From positions 3,224,001-3,288,000 of the forward strand of contig NZ_CP009755.1 in NCBI RefSeq assembly GCF_000772085.1: a stretch of 64,000 nucleotides of DNA. Direction: 5' to 3'. Positions 18,493-30,046 of the stretch are shown one piece after another; positions within the stretch are counted from its first letter, which is position 1, and every line of letters begins with the position of its first letter. This DNA is from Curtobacterium sp. MR_MD2014. GTDB taxonomy: Bacteria; Actinomycetota; Actinomycetes; Actinomycetales; Microbacteriaceae. The position numbers and the translations under genes are program-made. Below the pieces are notes generated by a model. That model made no database searches and had not been told where the DNA came from. It was given only the letters and a program-made list of their open reading frames with translations.

Positions 18493-19952
18493 CACGAGGT
18501 CTGCCCGCGCGGGTCGAGGGTGAGCGTGTTGTCGTAGCTGATGACGATGAGCGCGGTCTTCCTGTTGACCGTCCCGGGCGTGACCGGCGCGACGTTGGAG
18601 GCGTTCGTGGCGATCTCGTTGCGCGACGTCGACCCGAACGTCGTGCCGGACGAGATGGTCCACGTGCCGAAGGGCAGGGCGATGGTGGCGGTGTCCGCGG
18701 ACGACACCGGGAACTTCATCGTCATGCCCGCTGCGCAGCCCGGATCGCCCGGACCGGGGTTCGCGGAGGAGACCGCGGTGACGTAGCGCCCCTTGACGCC
18801 CTTGACCGTCGCGACACCCATGCGCACGGAACCGCTCGAGGGTTCACCCGCGCTCGTCGTGATCACGTCGAGGGTGGCTCCGACCGCTCCGTCCGCGTTG
18901 GGCGTGGTCCACGCGGCGGGGCTCGGGCTGAGGCAGTTGACCCTGGCGTTCGGGCTGTTCGAGTAGGGGCCGGCGTAGGCCGTGTACCCGGAGGTGAAGG
19001 GGAAGACCGGGAGCGAGGGCGTCGAGGTCGAGGTGATCGCGAGCGTCGTGCTCGTCGTGTCCCAGGGCGTCACCGTGTCGAGCCCGCCGCCGGTGCTCGA
19101 GAGCACGGTGGGCATGTTCGTGGGGAGCGTCGCCCCGTAGGACTGCGCGTACCCGAGCGTCAGTCGGCTCGCGCGGTCGTAGACGAACGGGACGGGGGCG
19201 CTCGCGCCGGCGGCAACGGTGATCGGGGTCTGCTGGGAGGGCTGCTTCTGGTCGGTGTCGATGCCGCCCGCGACGCTGGCGGTGACGGTGTAGTCACCCG
19301 GCGCCACGTTGACCGCGTACGAGCAGCCCTGGGAGTCGGTCGGCAGCGGGGAGGTGCTCGGTGCGACGGCGCCGCTGCCCGAGATCGGCGTCAACGAGAC
19401 GGTCACGCCGGCGAACGGCGCACCGGACGCGTTCGCGACCGAGACGATCACGGTGCCGTAGCCCGGGTCCGTGACGGCGTCGCTCGGGGCGATCGCCGAG
19501 GTCATCGACGTGGAGGACGTACCGCCGCGGGCGTTCGGCCAGGACACCGTCGCGACGACGCTCTTGTAGGCGAGCTTGCCGTTCGAGGTGCCGCACGCGC
19601 CGCTCGCACCGTCGCTCTGCACCCACCGCACCGACCGGTCGATCTGGTAGGTCACGCCGCCGAGGGTCTTCGTGTTGACCGCCCCGTCCTTGCTGATGAC
19701 CTTGAAGATGCCGGCGGTCGTCGCGGCGGCCGTCTGCCGCATCGAGTCGATGTCCTGCGAGGCGAGCGCCACCGCGGTCTCGCGGCCACGGCTCGTCTGG
19801 GTGAGCTGGAGGGTGTTCGCGATGCCGTAGGCGATCCCGACGCTCATCACGGCGAAGACCATCATGGCGACCATGACCTCGATGACCGAGAGGCCCGCCT
19901 CACGGGTCGTCGGGTCGACCGGGCGCAGGACGCGCTGCAGGGTGCGGATCAC
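18492..19952 (-). CDS. Large minor prepilin with a Cna-B/regulatory-like insert (PilV-like)
   Basis: The 486 residues carry a leader ending TTREAG, the pilin helix LSVIEVMVAMMVFAVMSVGI (Glu at mature position 5) and a long extracellular part. Residues about 165-270 (GYGTVIVSVANASGAPFAGV, then PGDYTVTASVAGG) look like a carboxypeptidase-regulatory or Cna-B-type beta-sandwich domain, usual in adhesins. The GTG at 19952 is preferred over GTG 19958 because AGGAGG lies 5 nt ahead of it and would overlap the earlier codon. First gene after the pilin terminator. Confidence 0.82.
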   Translation of the reverse strand: MIRTLQRVLRPVDPTTREAGLSVIEVMVAMMVFAVMSVGIAYGIANTLQLTQTSRGRETAVALASQDIDSMRQTAAATTAGIFKVISKDGAVNTKTLGGVTYQIDRSVRWVQSDGASGACGTSNGKLAYKSVVATVSWPNARGGTSSTSMTSAIAPSDAVTDPGYGTVIVSVANASGAPFAGVTVSLTPISGSGAVAPSTSPLPTDSQGCSYAVNVAPGDYTVTASVAGGIDTDQKQPSQQTPITVAAGASAPVPFVYDRASRLTLGYAQSYGATLPTNMPTVLSSTGGGLDTVTPWDTTSTTLAITSTSTPSLPVFPFTSGYTAYAGPYSNSPNARVNCLSPSPAAWTTPNADGAVGATLDVITTSAGEPSSGSVRMGVATVKGVKGRYVTAVSSANPGPGDPGCAAGMTMKFPVSSADTATIALPFGTWTISSGTTFGSTSRNEIATNASNVAPVTPGTVNRKTALIVISYDNTLTLDPRGQTS

Positions 19953-19984
19953 GGTCACCTCCTCAGGGGCCGAGCGACGAGAAC

Positions 19985-20008
19985 GGCGGCCCGCTGTCGC
20001 GGGCCGCC
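19985..20008 (-). terminator. Hairpin terminator directly after the pilin gene
   Basis: A perfect 10-bp stem (ggcggcccgc) with a TGTC loop starts 18 nt after the pilin stop and lies between it and the next pilus gene. It is likely a partial terminator or mRNA-stabilising hairpin that lets the pilin be made in excess of the downstream minor pilins. Confidence 0.75.
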
Positions 20009-20025
20009 TCTCGCATCAGGATCGA

Positions 20026-20457
20026 TCAGGCGCAGTTGCCGTCGGCGGCCGCGGTGGTGGCGGTGATGTTGAACCACTTGCCGGTCGCGCCCTTGCCGCC
20101 GATGCAGAACGAGTCGGGCGTCGCGCCGGGCTTGTAGTTGAATTCCGTTCCCGTGCTCTTCGTGTAGCCGTACGGCGTCATCGTCGCCGGAACGGCGAAC
20201 TCCGCTATCGTCGGCAGCGTCCCGTTCTTGTCCGTCTGGAACGCGATGACCGCCGTCTTCGCGTTCGCCAGGTCGGACTTCACCGTCGCGTCCTTCGCGT
20301 TGTTCTGCACGTTCAGGTACACCGGGATGGCGATCGCGGCGAGGATGCCGATGATGATCACGACGACCAGGAGTTCGATGAGCGTGAAGCCCTTCTCCTT
20401 GTCCTCGAGGAGGCCCTTGCGGCGAGCGTCGAGCTTGCCCATGAGAGCGAAGTACAT
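20026..20457 (-). CDS. Major type IV pilin (prepilin)
   Basis: The 143 residues consist of a 23-residue charged leader ending EDKEKG, the canonical mature N-terminus FTLIELLVVVIIIGILAAIA (Phe1, Glu5), an alpha-helical spine and a small globular domain with two cysteines (SFCIGG and DGNCA at the end) that would form the C-terminal D-loop disulfide. Start at ATG 20457; the ATG five codons later would shorten the leader but lacks a binding site. It sits alone between a 192-nt upstream gap and a downstream hairpin, as expected for the highly expressed main subunit. Confidence 0.92.
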   Translation of the reverse strand: MYFALMGKLDARRKGLLEDKEKGFTLIELLVVVIIIGILAAIAIPVYLNVQNNAKDATVKSDLANAKTAVIAFQTDKNGTLPTIAEFAVPATMTPYGYTKSTGTEFNYKPGATPDSFCIGGKGATGKWFNITATTAAADGNCA

Positions 20458-20552
20458 GGTGGTTCCGTTCTTCTCGGGAATGCGATGGGGGTTGTGCCGC
20501 AGACTGCTCCGCCGCCGCTGGCAAGCGTATTGACGGCACTTTCCGGGCATAA

Positions 20553-20603
20553 TCCCGAGAACGGGGGTGATCCGTGCTGCGAAATGCCCCCAGTACCGGG
20601 GGT
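20553..20603 (-). promoter_or_regulatory. Conserved two-block motif upstream of the pilin gene
   Basis: Reading the minus strand, block 1 is accccggtactggggg-like (20585-20603, near-palindromic around GTAC) and block 2 is a tcacccccgttctcggga-like element (20553-20570), 14 nt apart. Block 1 starts 128 nt before the pilin ATG. The same two blocks with similar spacing occur upstream of pilB (25339-25388). Probably a promoter or activator site specific to pilus genes; no orthodox -35/-10 pair is evident. Confidence 0.5.
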
Positions 20604-20649
20604 GCGGAATTCCTGACCGGCCCCCGAACGGAGGGCGCGCGCCGTCGAG

Positions 20650-21873
20650 TTACTTGACGAGCGAGGAGATCTGGAAGATCGGCAGGTAGAGCGCGACGAT
20701 CATGCCGCCGACCACGACGCCGAGGAATGCGATGAGCAACGGCTCGATGAGCGACGTCAGGGATTCCGTGGTCGATTCCACCTCGGAATCGTAGAAGATT
20801 GCGATCTTCTCCAGCATGACCTCGAGCGAACCGGCGTCCTCGCCGACCGCGATCATCTGCGCGACCATCGGCGGGAAGACGTTCTCCTTTGCCAGTGGCT
20901 CGGCGATCGATTCGCCTTTCCGGACGCTTTCCGCGACCCGGTCGAGCGCTTTCTGCACGACGAAGTTGTTGGATACTTCTCCGACGATCTTCAATGCCTG
21001 CAGGATGGGGACGCCGGCCCCGATCATGTTCGAGAAGTTCCGGGCGAACCGGGCGATGACGATCTTCTTCGTCAACTGCCCGAACACCGGCATCCGCAGC
21101 AGGATCGGGTCCCGGAACGCCCGGAAGCGGTCCGTGTTCTTGTTCCCCCGGTACCAGAGCCACCCGACGACGACGAGTACCGCCAGGATCGGTCCGGCCC
21201 AGCGCATCGCGTGCGAGAGCTGCACGAGGATCCGGGTCGGCAACGGCAGCTGCCCACCGAGCGACGCGAACATGTCCTGGAAGATCGGCACGATGAAGAC
21301 GAGCATGACGACGACTGCCAGCAGCGACATCACGAGCACCACGACCGGGTAGGTCATGGCCGACTTGATCGTCGACCGGAGCTTGTGCTCCTTCTCGAAG
21401 TTCGTCGCGATCGAGTCCATCGCCTGGTCGAGGAATCCGCCGGTCTCCCCCGCGCGGATCATGTTGATCATGATCGGCGGGAAGTCGACCGGGTACTTCG
21501 CGACGGCGTCCGAGAACGAGACGCCGCGCTCGACGTCGTCCCGCACCTTGCCGAGGATCTCCTTGAGCTTCTTGTTCTCGGTCTGGCCCGCCAGGATCGT
21601 CAGCGCACGCAGGAGCGAGAGCCCGGACGAGAGCATCGTCGAGGCCTGGCGCGACATGATCGCGAGGTCCTTGAGCCCGACGCCCTTCTCGAGCCCCGGG
21701 ATCTTGATCTCGGTCTGCAGCCCGGTGCCGGGCTTCGCCTCGGTGATGGCGATCGGCGAGACGCCCATGCCGCGCAGGCGCTGGACGACCGCGCCCTCCG
21801 ACGCGGCGTCGAGCCGACCCTTGACGAGCTTGCCGGCGCCGTCGCGGCCCCGGTAGTCGAACGCGAGCGACAT
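20650..21873 (-). CDS. pilC: PilC type IV pilus inner-membrane platform protein
   Basis: GspF-family membrane protein on which PilB and PilT act to extrude and retract the pilus. The 407 residues have an N-terminal segment FDYRGRDGAGKLVKGRLDA, two repeated GspF domains with membrane helices at about 170-190, 215-240 and 375-400, and motifs TMLSSGLSLLRAL and MIGAGVPILQALKI typical of the paired domains. Its ATG overlaps the pilT stop as TGATG. Confidence 0.95.
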   Translation of the reverse strand: MSLAFDYRGRDGAGKLVKGRLDAASEGAVVQRLRGMGVSPIAITEAKPGTGLQTEIKIPGLEKGVGLKDLAIMSRQASTMLSSGLSLLRALTILAGQTENKKLKEILGKVRDDVERGVSFSDAVAKYPVDFPPIMINMIRAGETGGFLDQAMDSIATNFEKEHKLRSTIKSAMTYPVVVLVMSLLAVVVMLVFIVPIFQDMFASLGGQLPLPTRILVQLSHAMRWAGPILAVLVVVGWLWYRGNKNTDRFRAFRDPILLRMPVFGQLTKKIVIARFARNFSNMIGAGVPILQALKIVGEVSNNFVVQKALDRVAESVRKGESIAEPLAKENVFPPMVAQMIAVGEDAGSLEVMLEKIAIFYDSEVESTTESLTSLIEPLLIAFLGVVVGGMIVALYLPIFQISSLVK

Positions 21874-23546
21874 CAGTGGCCTCCGGAGTACTTGTCGCCG
21901 AAGTCGATCTCGGATGCGGCGATCGCGGCGGCGGACGAGTCGGAGGGCGACTCGACGCGCTGGACGAGCCGGTCGAAGCCGTCCTCGTCGTGCACCTTCT
22001 CCATCGCCGCAGCCCGCGTGACGGTGCCGACGTTGACCAGCTCGGCCAGGTCCTGGTCCATCGTGTGCATCCCGGCGTCGCGGCCGGCCTGCATCGCCGA
22101 GGTGATCTGGTACGTCTTGCCCTCGCGCACCAGGTTCGCGATCGCCGGCGTCGTCCGCATGATCTCGGTGGCGACGACCCGGCCGGTGCCGTTCGCCTTC
22201 GGCACGAGCGTCTGGCAGACGACACCCTCGAGTGTCGCCGCGAGCTGCGTTCGGATCTGCCCCTGCTGGTGCGGCGGGAACACGTCGATGACGCGGTCGA
22301 TGGTGCCCGGAGCGCTCTGCGTGTGGAGCGTCGCGAAGACGAGGTGGCCGGTCTCGGCCGCGGTGAGCGCGACGGAGATGGTCTCGAGGTCGCGGAGCTC
22401 ACCGATCAGGATGACGTCGGGGTCCTGCCGCAGCACGTGCTTCAGCGCGGCGGCGAACGAGTGCGTGTCCGCCCCGACCTCGCGCTGGTTGATGATCGCC
22501 TTCTTGTGGTCGTGCATGAACTCGATCGGGTCCTCGACCGTCACGATGTGGTCGGCCCGGGTCTCGTTGACCAGGTCGATGAGCGCGGCGAGGGTCGTCG
22601 ACTTGCCGGAACCGGTCGGCCCGGTGACGAGCACGAGGCCGCGGGGCAGCTTCGCGAACTCACCCACGTGCTCCGGGATGCCGAGCTGCTTGAGCGTCTT
22701 GATCTTCGTCGGGATGATGCGGAAGGCCGCGCCCCAGTTGCCGCGCTGCTGGTAGTAGTTCACGCGGAAGCGGAACTCCGGCGACAGGGAGTACGCGAAG
22801 TCGAGTTCCTGCTCGTGGTCGAACTGCCCGGCCTGCTCGGGGCTCAACAGGGTCTTCAGTGCGGCGATCACCTTGTTGCGTGCCCAGGGTCCCCCGGGGA
22901 CCGCGGGCCGCAGGGAGCCGTCGACCCGCACGGTGGGCGGGGCGTCGGCGGTGACGTGGAGGTCCGAGGCGCCCTGGTACACGACCTGCGAGAGCGCCGT
23001 GATGAGGTCGGCGTCGGCGACCTCGCGCGCGTGGCGCGTGAAGCCGATCTCGGGGTGCGAGCCGGCGTCGACGGCGCGGCCCTGCGTCGTGGTGGTGACG
23101 GCCTGGAGGCTCGTGGTCGGTACCGCGGGCGCCACCGGCAGGTGCTCGGTCACCGTCTCGGCGTAGCCGTACGCGGCCGTCGACGCGGGGACGGCCGCCG
23201 GGGGCGTGGCCGGCGCGGCCTGCGGCTGCGCGACCGGGACGGCGACGGGGTCGCCGGCGGGCGGCGGCCACGAGGATCCGCTGGAGGTCGCAGCCGCGGA
23301 CGAGCCGCCCCACGCCGCCGGTGCGCCCCACGCGGGCTCGGTCGACAGGTCGTACACGGCACTGCTCGACGTCGGCACGGGAGAGCGGTCGCTCGACGAC
23401 GCCGAGGGTGCTGACGCCGCAGCGGCCGCAGCAGCGGCAGCGAGCCGCGCAGCCCGACGACCGCCGACCTCGTTGCCCGGCTGTCCGGGGTGCCATCCGG
23501 CGACGGGGTCGTCGCCGGCCTCGATGTCGTACACCGATTCGTTCAT
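21873..23546 (-). CDS. pilT: PilT pilus retraction ATPase with long disordered N-terminus
   Basis: Hexameric ATPase that powers pilus retraction and twitching. The catalytic part (about 170-557) has GPTGSGKST (Walker A, about 309-317), EDPIEF (Asp box), DPDVILIGELRD (Walker B), the His-box segment TGHLVFATLHT and the PilT-type PAIANLVREGKTYQI motif that distinguishes it from PilB. Residues about 30-165 form an Ala/Pro/Ser/Thr-rich extension not found in typical PilT of about 345 residues. It begins 19 nt after pilB. Confidence 0.93.
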   Translation of the reverse strand: MNESVYDIEAGDDPVAGWHPGQPGNEVGGRRAARLAAAAAAAAASAPSASSSDRSPVPTSSSAVYDLSTEPAWGAPAAWGGSSAAATSSGSSWPPPAGDPVAVPVAQPQAAPATPPAAVPASTAAYGYAETVTEHLPVAPAVPTTSLQAVTTTTQGRAVDAGSHPEIGFTRHAREVADADLITALSQVVYQGASDLHVTADAPPTVRVDGSLRPAVPGGPWARNKVIAALKTLLSPEQAGQFDHEQELDFAYSLSPEFRFRVNYYQQRGNWGAAFRIIPTKIKTLKQLGIPEHVGEFAKLPRGLVLVTGPTGSGKSTTLAALIDLVNETRADHIVTVEDPIEFMHDHKKAIINQREVGADTHSFAAALKHVLRQDPDVILIGELRDLETISVALTAAETGHLVFATLHTQSAPGTIDRVIDVFPPHQQGQIRTQLAATLEGVVCQTLVPKANGTGRVVATEIMRTTPAIANLVREGKTYQITSAMQAGRDAGMHTMDQDLAELVNVGTVTRAAAMEKVHDEDGFDRLVQRVESPSDSSAAAIAASEIDFGDKYSGGH

Positions 23547-23565
23547 CGTCCTCGTGCTCCCGGGA

Positions 23566-25236
23566 CTACGCGACCACGCGCAGGATCTCGTCGACGCTGG
23601 TCATGCCGAGCTTGACCTTCTCCCACCCGTCCTGTCGGAGGGTGAGCATGCCCTGCTGCTGGGCGACGCGGCTGATCTCGGCGCTCGAGGCCCGCGCGAC
23701 GGCCAGCCGCTCGATCTCCTCGGTGACGGTCATGACCTCGTGCAGGGCGATCCGGCCGCGGTAGCCGGTGTTCGAGCAGACGGCGCAGCCGATCGGCGCG
23801 AAGAACTCCGGCACGGCCACGTCCGCACGGTCGAGGAACCCGAGCGCGTGCAGCTGCTCGGCCTCGTACACCGCCGGGGCCTTGCACCGGTCGCAGAGCC
23901 GGCGGGCCAGACGCTGGGCGACCACCGAGTCCAGTGCGGAGCCGACCAGGAAGGGCTCGATGTCCATCTCGGTCAGACGGGTGACGGCCGACGGTGCGTC
24001 GTTGGTGTGCAGCGTCGAGAGCACCAGGTGACCGGTGAGCGAGGCCTCGATCGCGATCTGCGCCGTCTCGTGGTCGCGGATCTCACCGAGGAGCACCACG
24101 TCGGGGTCGGAGCGCAGGATCGAGCGCAGCGCGGACGCGAACGTCAGCCCGGCCTTCGGGTTCACCTGCACCTGGTTGATGCCGGCCATCCGGTACTCGA
24201 CCGGGTCCTCGACCGTGATGACGTTGATCTCGGGCTTCGCGACGGCGTTCAGCGTCGTGTACAGCGTGGTCGACTTGCCCGAACCGGTGGGCCCGGTGAC
24301 CAGGATCATGCCGTACGGCTTCGAGTAGGACCGCTGGTACGCCTGGAAGTTCTGCTCGAGCAGGTTGAGGTCCTTGAGCGTCAGCGACGTGTTCGTGTTG
24401 TCGAGGATCCGCATGACGACCTTCTCGCCCCACACGGTCGGCAGCGTCGCCACACGCAGGTCGATCTGCCGACCGCCGTGGCGCACCGACATGCGGCCGT
24501 CCTGCGGCTTCCGACGCTCGGCGATGTCGATGTCGCTCATGATCTTGAGCCGGCTGATGACACCGTTCTGGATGTTCTTCGGCGCCGGGGCCATCTCGTG
24601 CAGCACGCCGTCGATGCGGTAGCGCACCCGGACCTCGTGCTCGCCCGGCTCGATGTGGATGTCGGACGCGTGGTCCTGGATGGCCTGCGACACGAGCAGG
24701 TTCACGAAGCGGACGATCGGCACGTCGTCGAGCGCGCCGTCGGTCAGGTCCACCTGCTGCTGGGTCGGGGCGGCCGACTGGTCCTCGAACGACGAGGTCA
24801 GGTCGTTGAGCTCGTCGTCGGCGCGCAGGTACCGGTCGAGGGCGCTCACCAGGTCGCGCTCGTCGACCTGCAGCGGCTTGATCGAGCGACCGGAGGCGGT
24901 GCGGGCGTCGTCGATCGCGAGCACGTTCGAGGGGTTCACCATCGCCAGCACGAGCGTCTCGCCCTCGAACCCGACCCCGAGCACGCCGTGCCGACGGCAG
25001 AGCGCCGCGGGCAGCATCGACACCGCCGTGCCGTCGACCGGGTAGTCGGTCAGCGGGACGGTGTGCGCGTTGTTCGAGGCCGCACGCGCGGTGATGTACT
25101 GCGCCTCGCTCACCACGCCCTGGTCGACCAGGGTGCGGATCGAGCGCTCGTCGATCGCTTCGTCCCCCGTCATCGAGTCGAGGTGTTCGATCGGCAGTGC
25201 GCCGTTGAGGATGAGGATCTCGGAGAGCGTGGCCAT
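23566..25236 (-). CDS. pilB: PilB pilus extension ATPase
   Basis: GspE/PilB-family ATPase that drives pilus polymerisation. The 556 residues have an N-terminal MshEN-like domain (about 1-140), the GspE core with ASDIHIEP, Walker A GPTGSGKST (about 315-323), Walker B DPDVVLLGEIRD, and the zinc-binding tetracysteine motif CDRC...CAVC characteristic of extension rather than retraction ATPases. The ATG at 25236 is chosen; the open frame continues upstream without meaning. First gene of the pilus operon. Confidence 0.95.
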   Translation of the reverse strand: MATLSEILILNGALPIEHLDSMTGDEAIDERSIRTLVDQGVVSEAQYITARAASNNAHTVPLTDYPVDGTAVSMLPAALCRRHGVLGVGFEGETLVLAMVNPSNVLAIDDARTASGRSIKPLQVDERDLVSALDRYLRADDELNDLTSSFEDQSAAPTQQQVDLTDGALDDVPIVRFVNLLVSQAIQDHASDIHIEPGEHEVRVRYRIDGVLHEMAPAPKNIQNGVISRLKIMSDIDIAERRKPQDGRMSVRHGGRQIDLRVATLPTVWGEKVVMRILDNTNTSLTLKDLNLLEQNFQAYQRSYSKPYGMILVTGPTGSGKSTTLYTTLNAVAKPEINVITVEDPVEYRMAGINQVQVNPKAGLTFASALRSILRSDPDVVLLGEIRDHETAQIAIEASLTGHLVLSTLHTNDAPSAVTRLTEMDIEPFLVGSALDSVVAQRLARRLCDRCKAPAVYEAEQLHALGFLDRADVAVPEFFAPIGCAVCSNTGYRGRIALHEVMTVTEEIERLAVARASSAEISRVAQQQGMLTLRQDGWEKVKLGMTSVDEILRVVA

Positions 25237-25605
25237 GTGTCCCGGAGCCTCCTTCGGGTCGAGACCGGGTCGTGGGGATGCGTCCCGCAGCGGTGCGGCG
25301 CCCGTCCACGCTATTGCCGCGGTGCGCGGCGACCGCAGTCCCACAACGAGGGGGCGACGGGGTGGCGGGTGTCCCCAGTGCAGGGGTACCCGCCGGTACT
25401 GGGTGGTCCGGACGATGATCGACACGGGTCGATGCTCCGTCGCGAGCGTGCTCGCGGGGTGGGCGGTCCGGCGATCGGTGGAGCACTCGGTCGAGACCCC
25501 GGGCTGTGCAGGAACGGACGCGACGGGGTCCACGCGCGACCGCCGCCCGCACCGCCCCACGACGAAGTCCTCGACGTGCGGCGCCGCCCCGGGCCATGAT
25601 GAGCC
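25237..25605. other. Divergent intergenic region between pilB and the VOC gene
   Basis: 369 bases without a gene. On the minus strand it holds the two-block motif annotated at 25339-25404 and a weak TAGCGT about 75 nt before the pilB start that could be a -10. For the plus-strand VOC gene I see no convincing promoter. Confidence 0.5.
25339..25404 (-). promoter_or_regulatory. Conserved two-block motif upstream of pilB
   Basis: Minus-strand block 1 taccccTGCACTGGGGaca (25370-25388) and block 2 (25339-25357, tcgccccctcgttgtggga-like) are 12 nt apart; block 1 starts 134 nt before the pilB ATG. The pilin gene has the same pair at 128 nt. An inverted copy of the pilin-type block, ACCCGCCGGTACTGGGT, lies on the plus strand at 25388-25404, making a divergent double site. 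Confidence 0.5.
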
Positions 25606-25971
25606 ATGGACATCACGAGCGTGACCGTGGGCCTCCCCGTCTCCGACATCGAGGCGTCCTGCCTCTGGTACGGCGCCGTGTTCCAGCGTGCGGACCCCGA
25701 CCTGGAGCCCGAGGACGGCGTCGTCGAGTACGAGATCGGCGGCATCTGGCTGCAGCTGTACCTCGACGCGGACGCCGAACGGCGTCCGGCGACCGTCCGG
25801 TTCGGTGTCGACGACGTCCGGTCCCAGCACGCCCGCATCGGGTCGCTCGGCATCGACGTCGGCCCGGTCGAGTGCGTCGACGGTGCCGTCGACTGGTTCG
25901 ACGTCCGCGACCCCGACGGCAACGTCCTCAGCCTGTACTCGTTGGTCGACGAGAAGGGCCGCACGGCCTGA
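25606..25971 (+). CDS. VOC-superfamily (glyoxalase/bleomycin-resistance fold) protein
   Basis: The 121 residues form two beta-alpha-beta-beta-beta modules: VTVGLPVSDIEASCLWYGAVF with YEIGGIWLQLYLD, and VRFGVDDVRSQHARI with VDWFDVRDPDGNVLSLYSL. The usual metal-ligand positions are not retained (Val after TSVT, Ser in place of the final Glu of NVLSLY), so a metal-dependent lyase or dioxygenase activity is doubtful. It is divergent from the pilus operon and convergent with rpoC; substrate unknown. Confidence 0.8.
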   Translation: MDITSVTVGLPVSDIEASCLWYGAVFQRADPDLEPEDGVVEYEIGGIWLQLYLDADAERRPATVRFGVDDVRSQHARIGSLGIDVGPVECVDGAVDWFDVRDPDGNVLSLYSLVDEKGRTA

Positions 25972-25985
25972 GACGCGACCGCGCG

Positions 25986-26032
25986 CCGGCCTGGAGGCGC
26001 GTGGCGGGCCCGTCACGAGCCTCCAGGCCGGC
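25986..26032. repeat. 47-bp intergenic palindrome, copy 1
   Basis: Imperfect palindrome with core ggaggcgcgtggcggg and complementary right arm cctccaggccggc. A copy of identical length with the same core and other arm changes lies at 48968-49014. Both sit between convergent genes, so they may act as two-way terminators. Confidence 0.65.
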
Positions 26033-26066
26033 AGCACGCCGCTGACCGGCCACGCGCCGGCAACGA

Positions 26067-26102
26067 GGAAGGCCCCCGCATCCGAGGATGCGGGGGCCTT
26101 CC
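26067..26102. terminator. Strong bidirectional terminator between VOC gene and rpoC
   Basis: Perfect 17-bp inverted repeat (ggaaggcccccgcatcc and complement) with a 2-nt spacer, 16 nt from the rpoC stop on the minus strand and about 95 nt past the VOC gene. It most likely ends the rpoBC transcript and blocks read-through from the opposite side. Confidence 0.9.
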
Positions 26103-26117
26103 GGGTTCAGCTCAGGC

Positions 26118-29999
<3,882 letters not shown>

Positions 30000-30046
30000 T
30001 GTTCTTCTCTCTTGCTGAGTTCGAAACGTGTTCGGTACGGGCCGGC

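Noticed and set aside
25606..25971. Antibiotic-resistance (fosfomycin/bleomycin) function for the VOC protein
   Set aside because: Metal-ligand residues typical of such enzymes are missing and it has no resistance-gene context.
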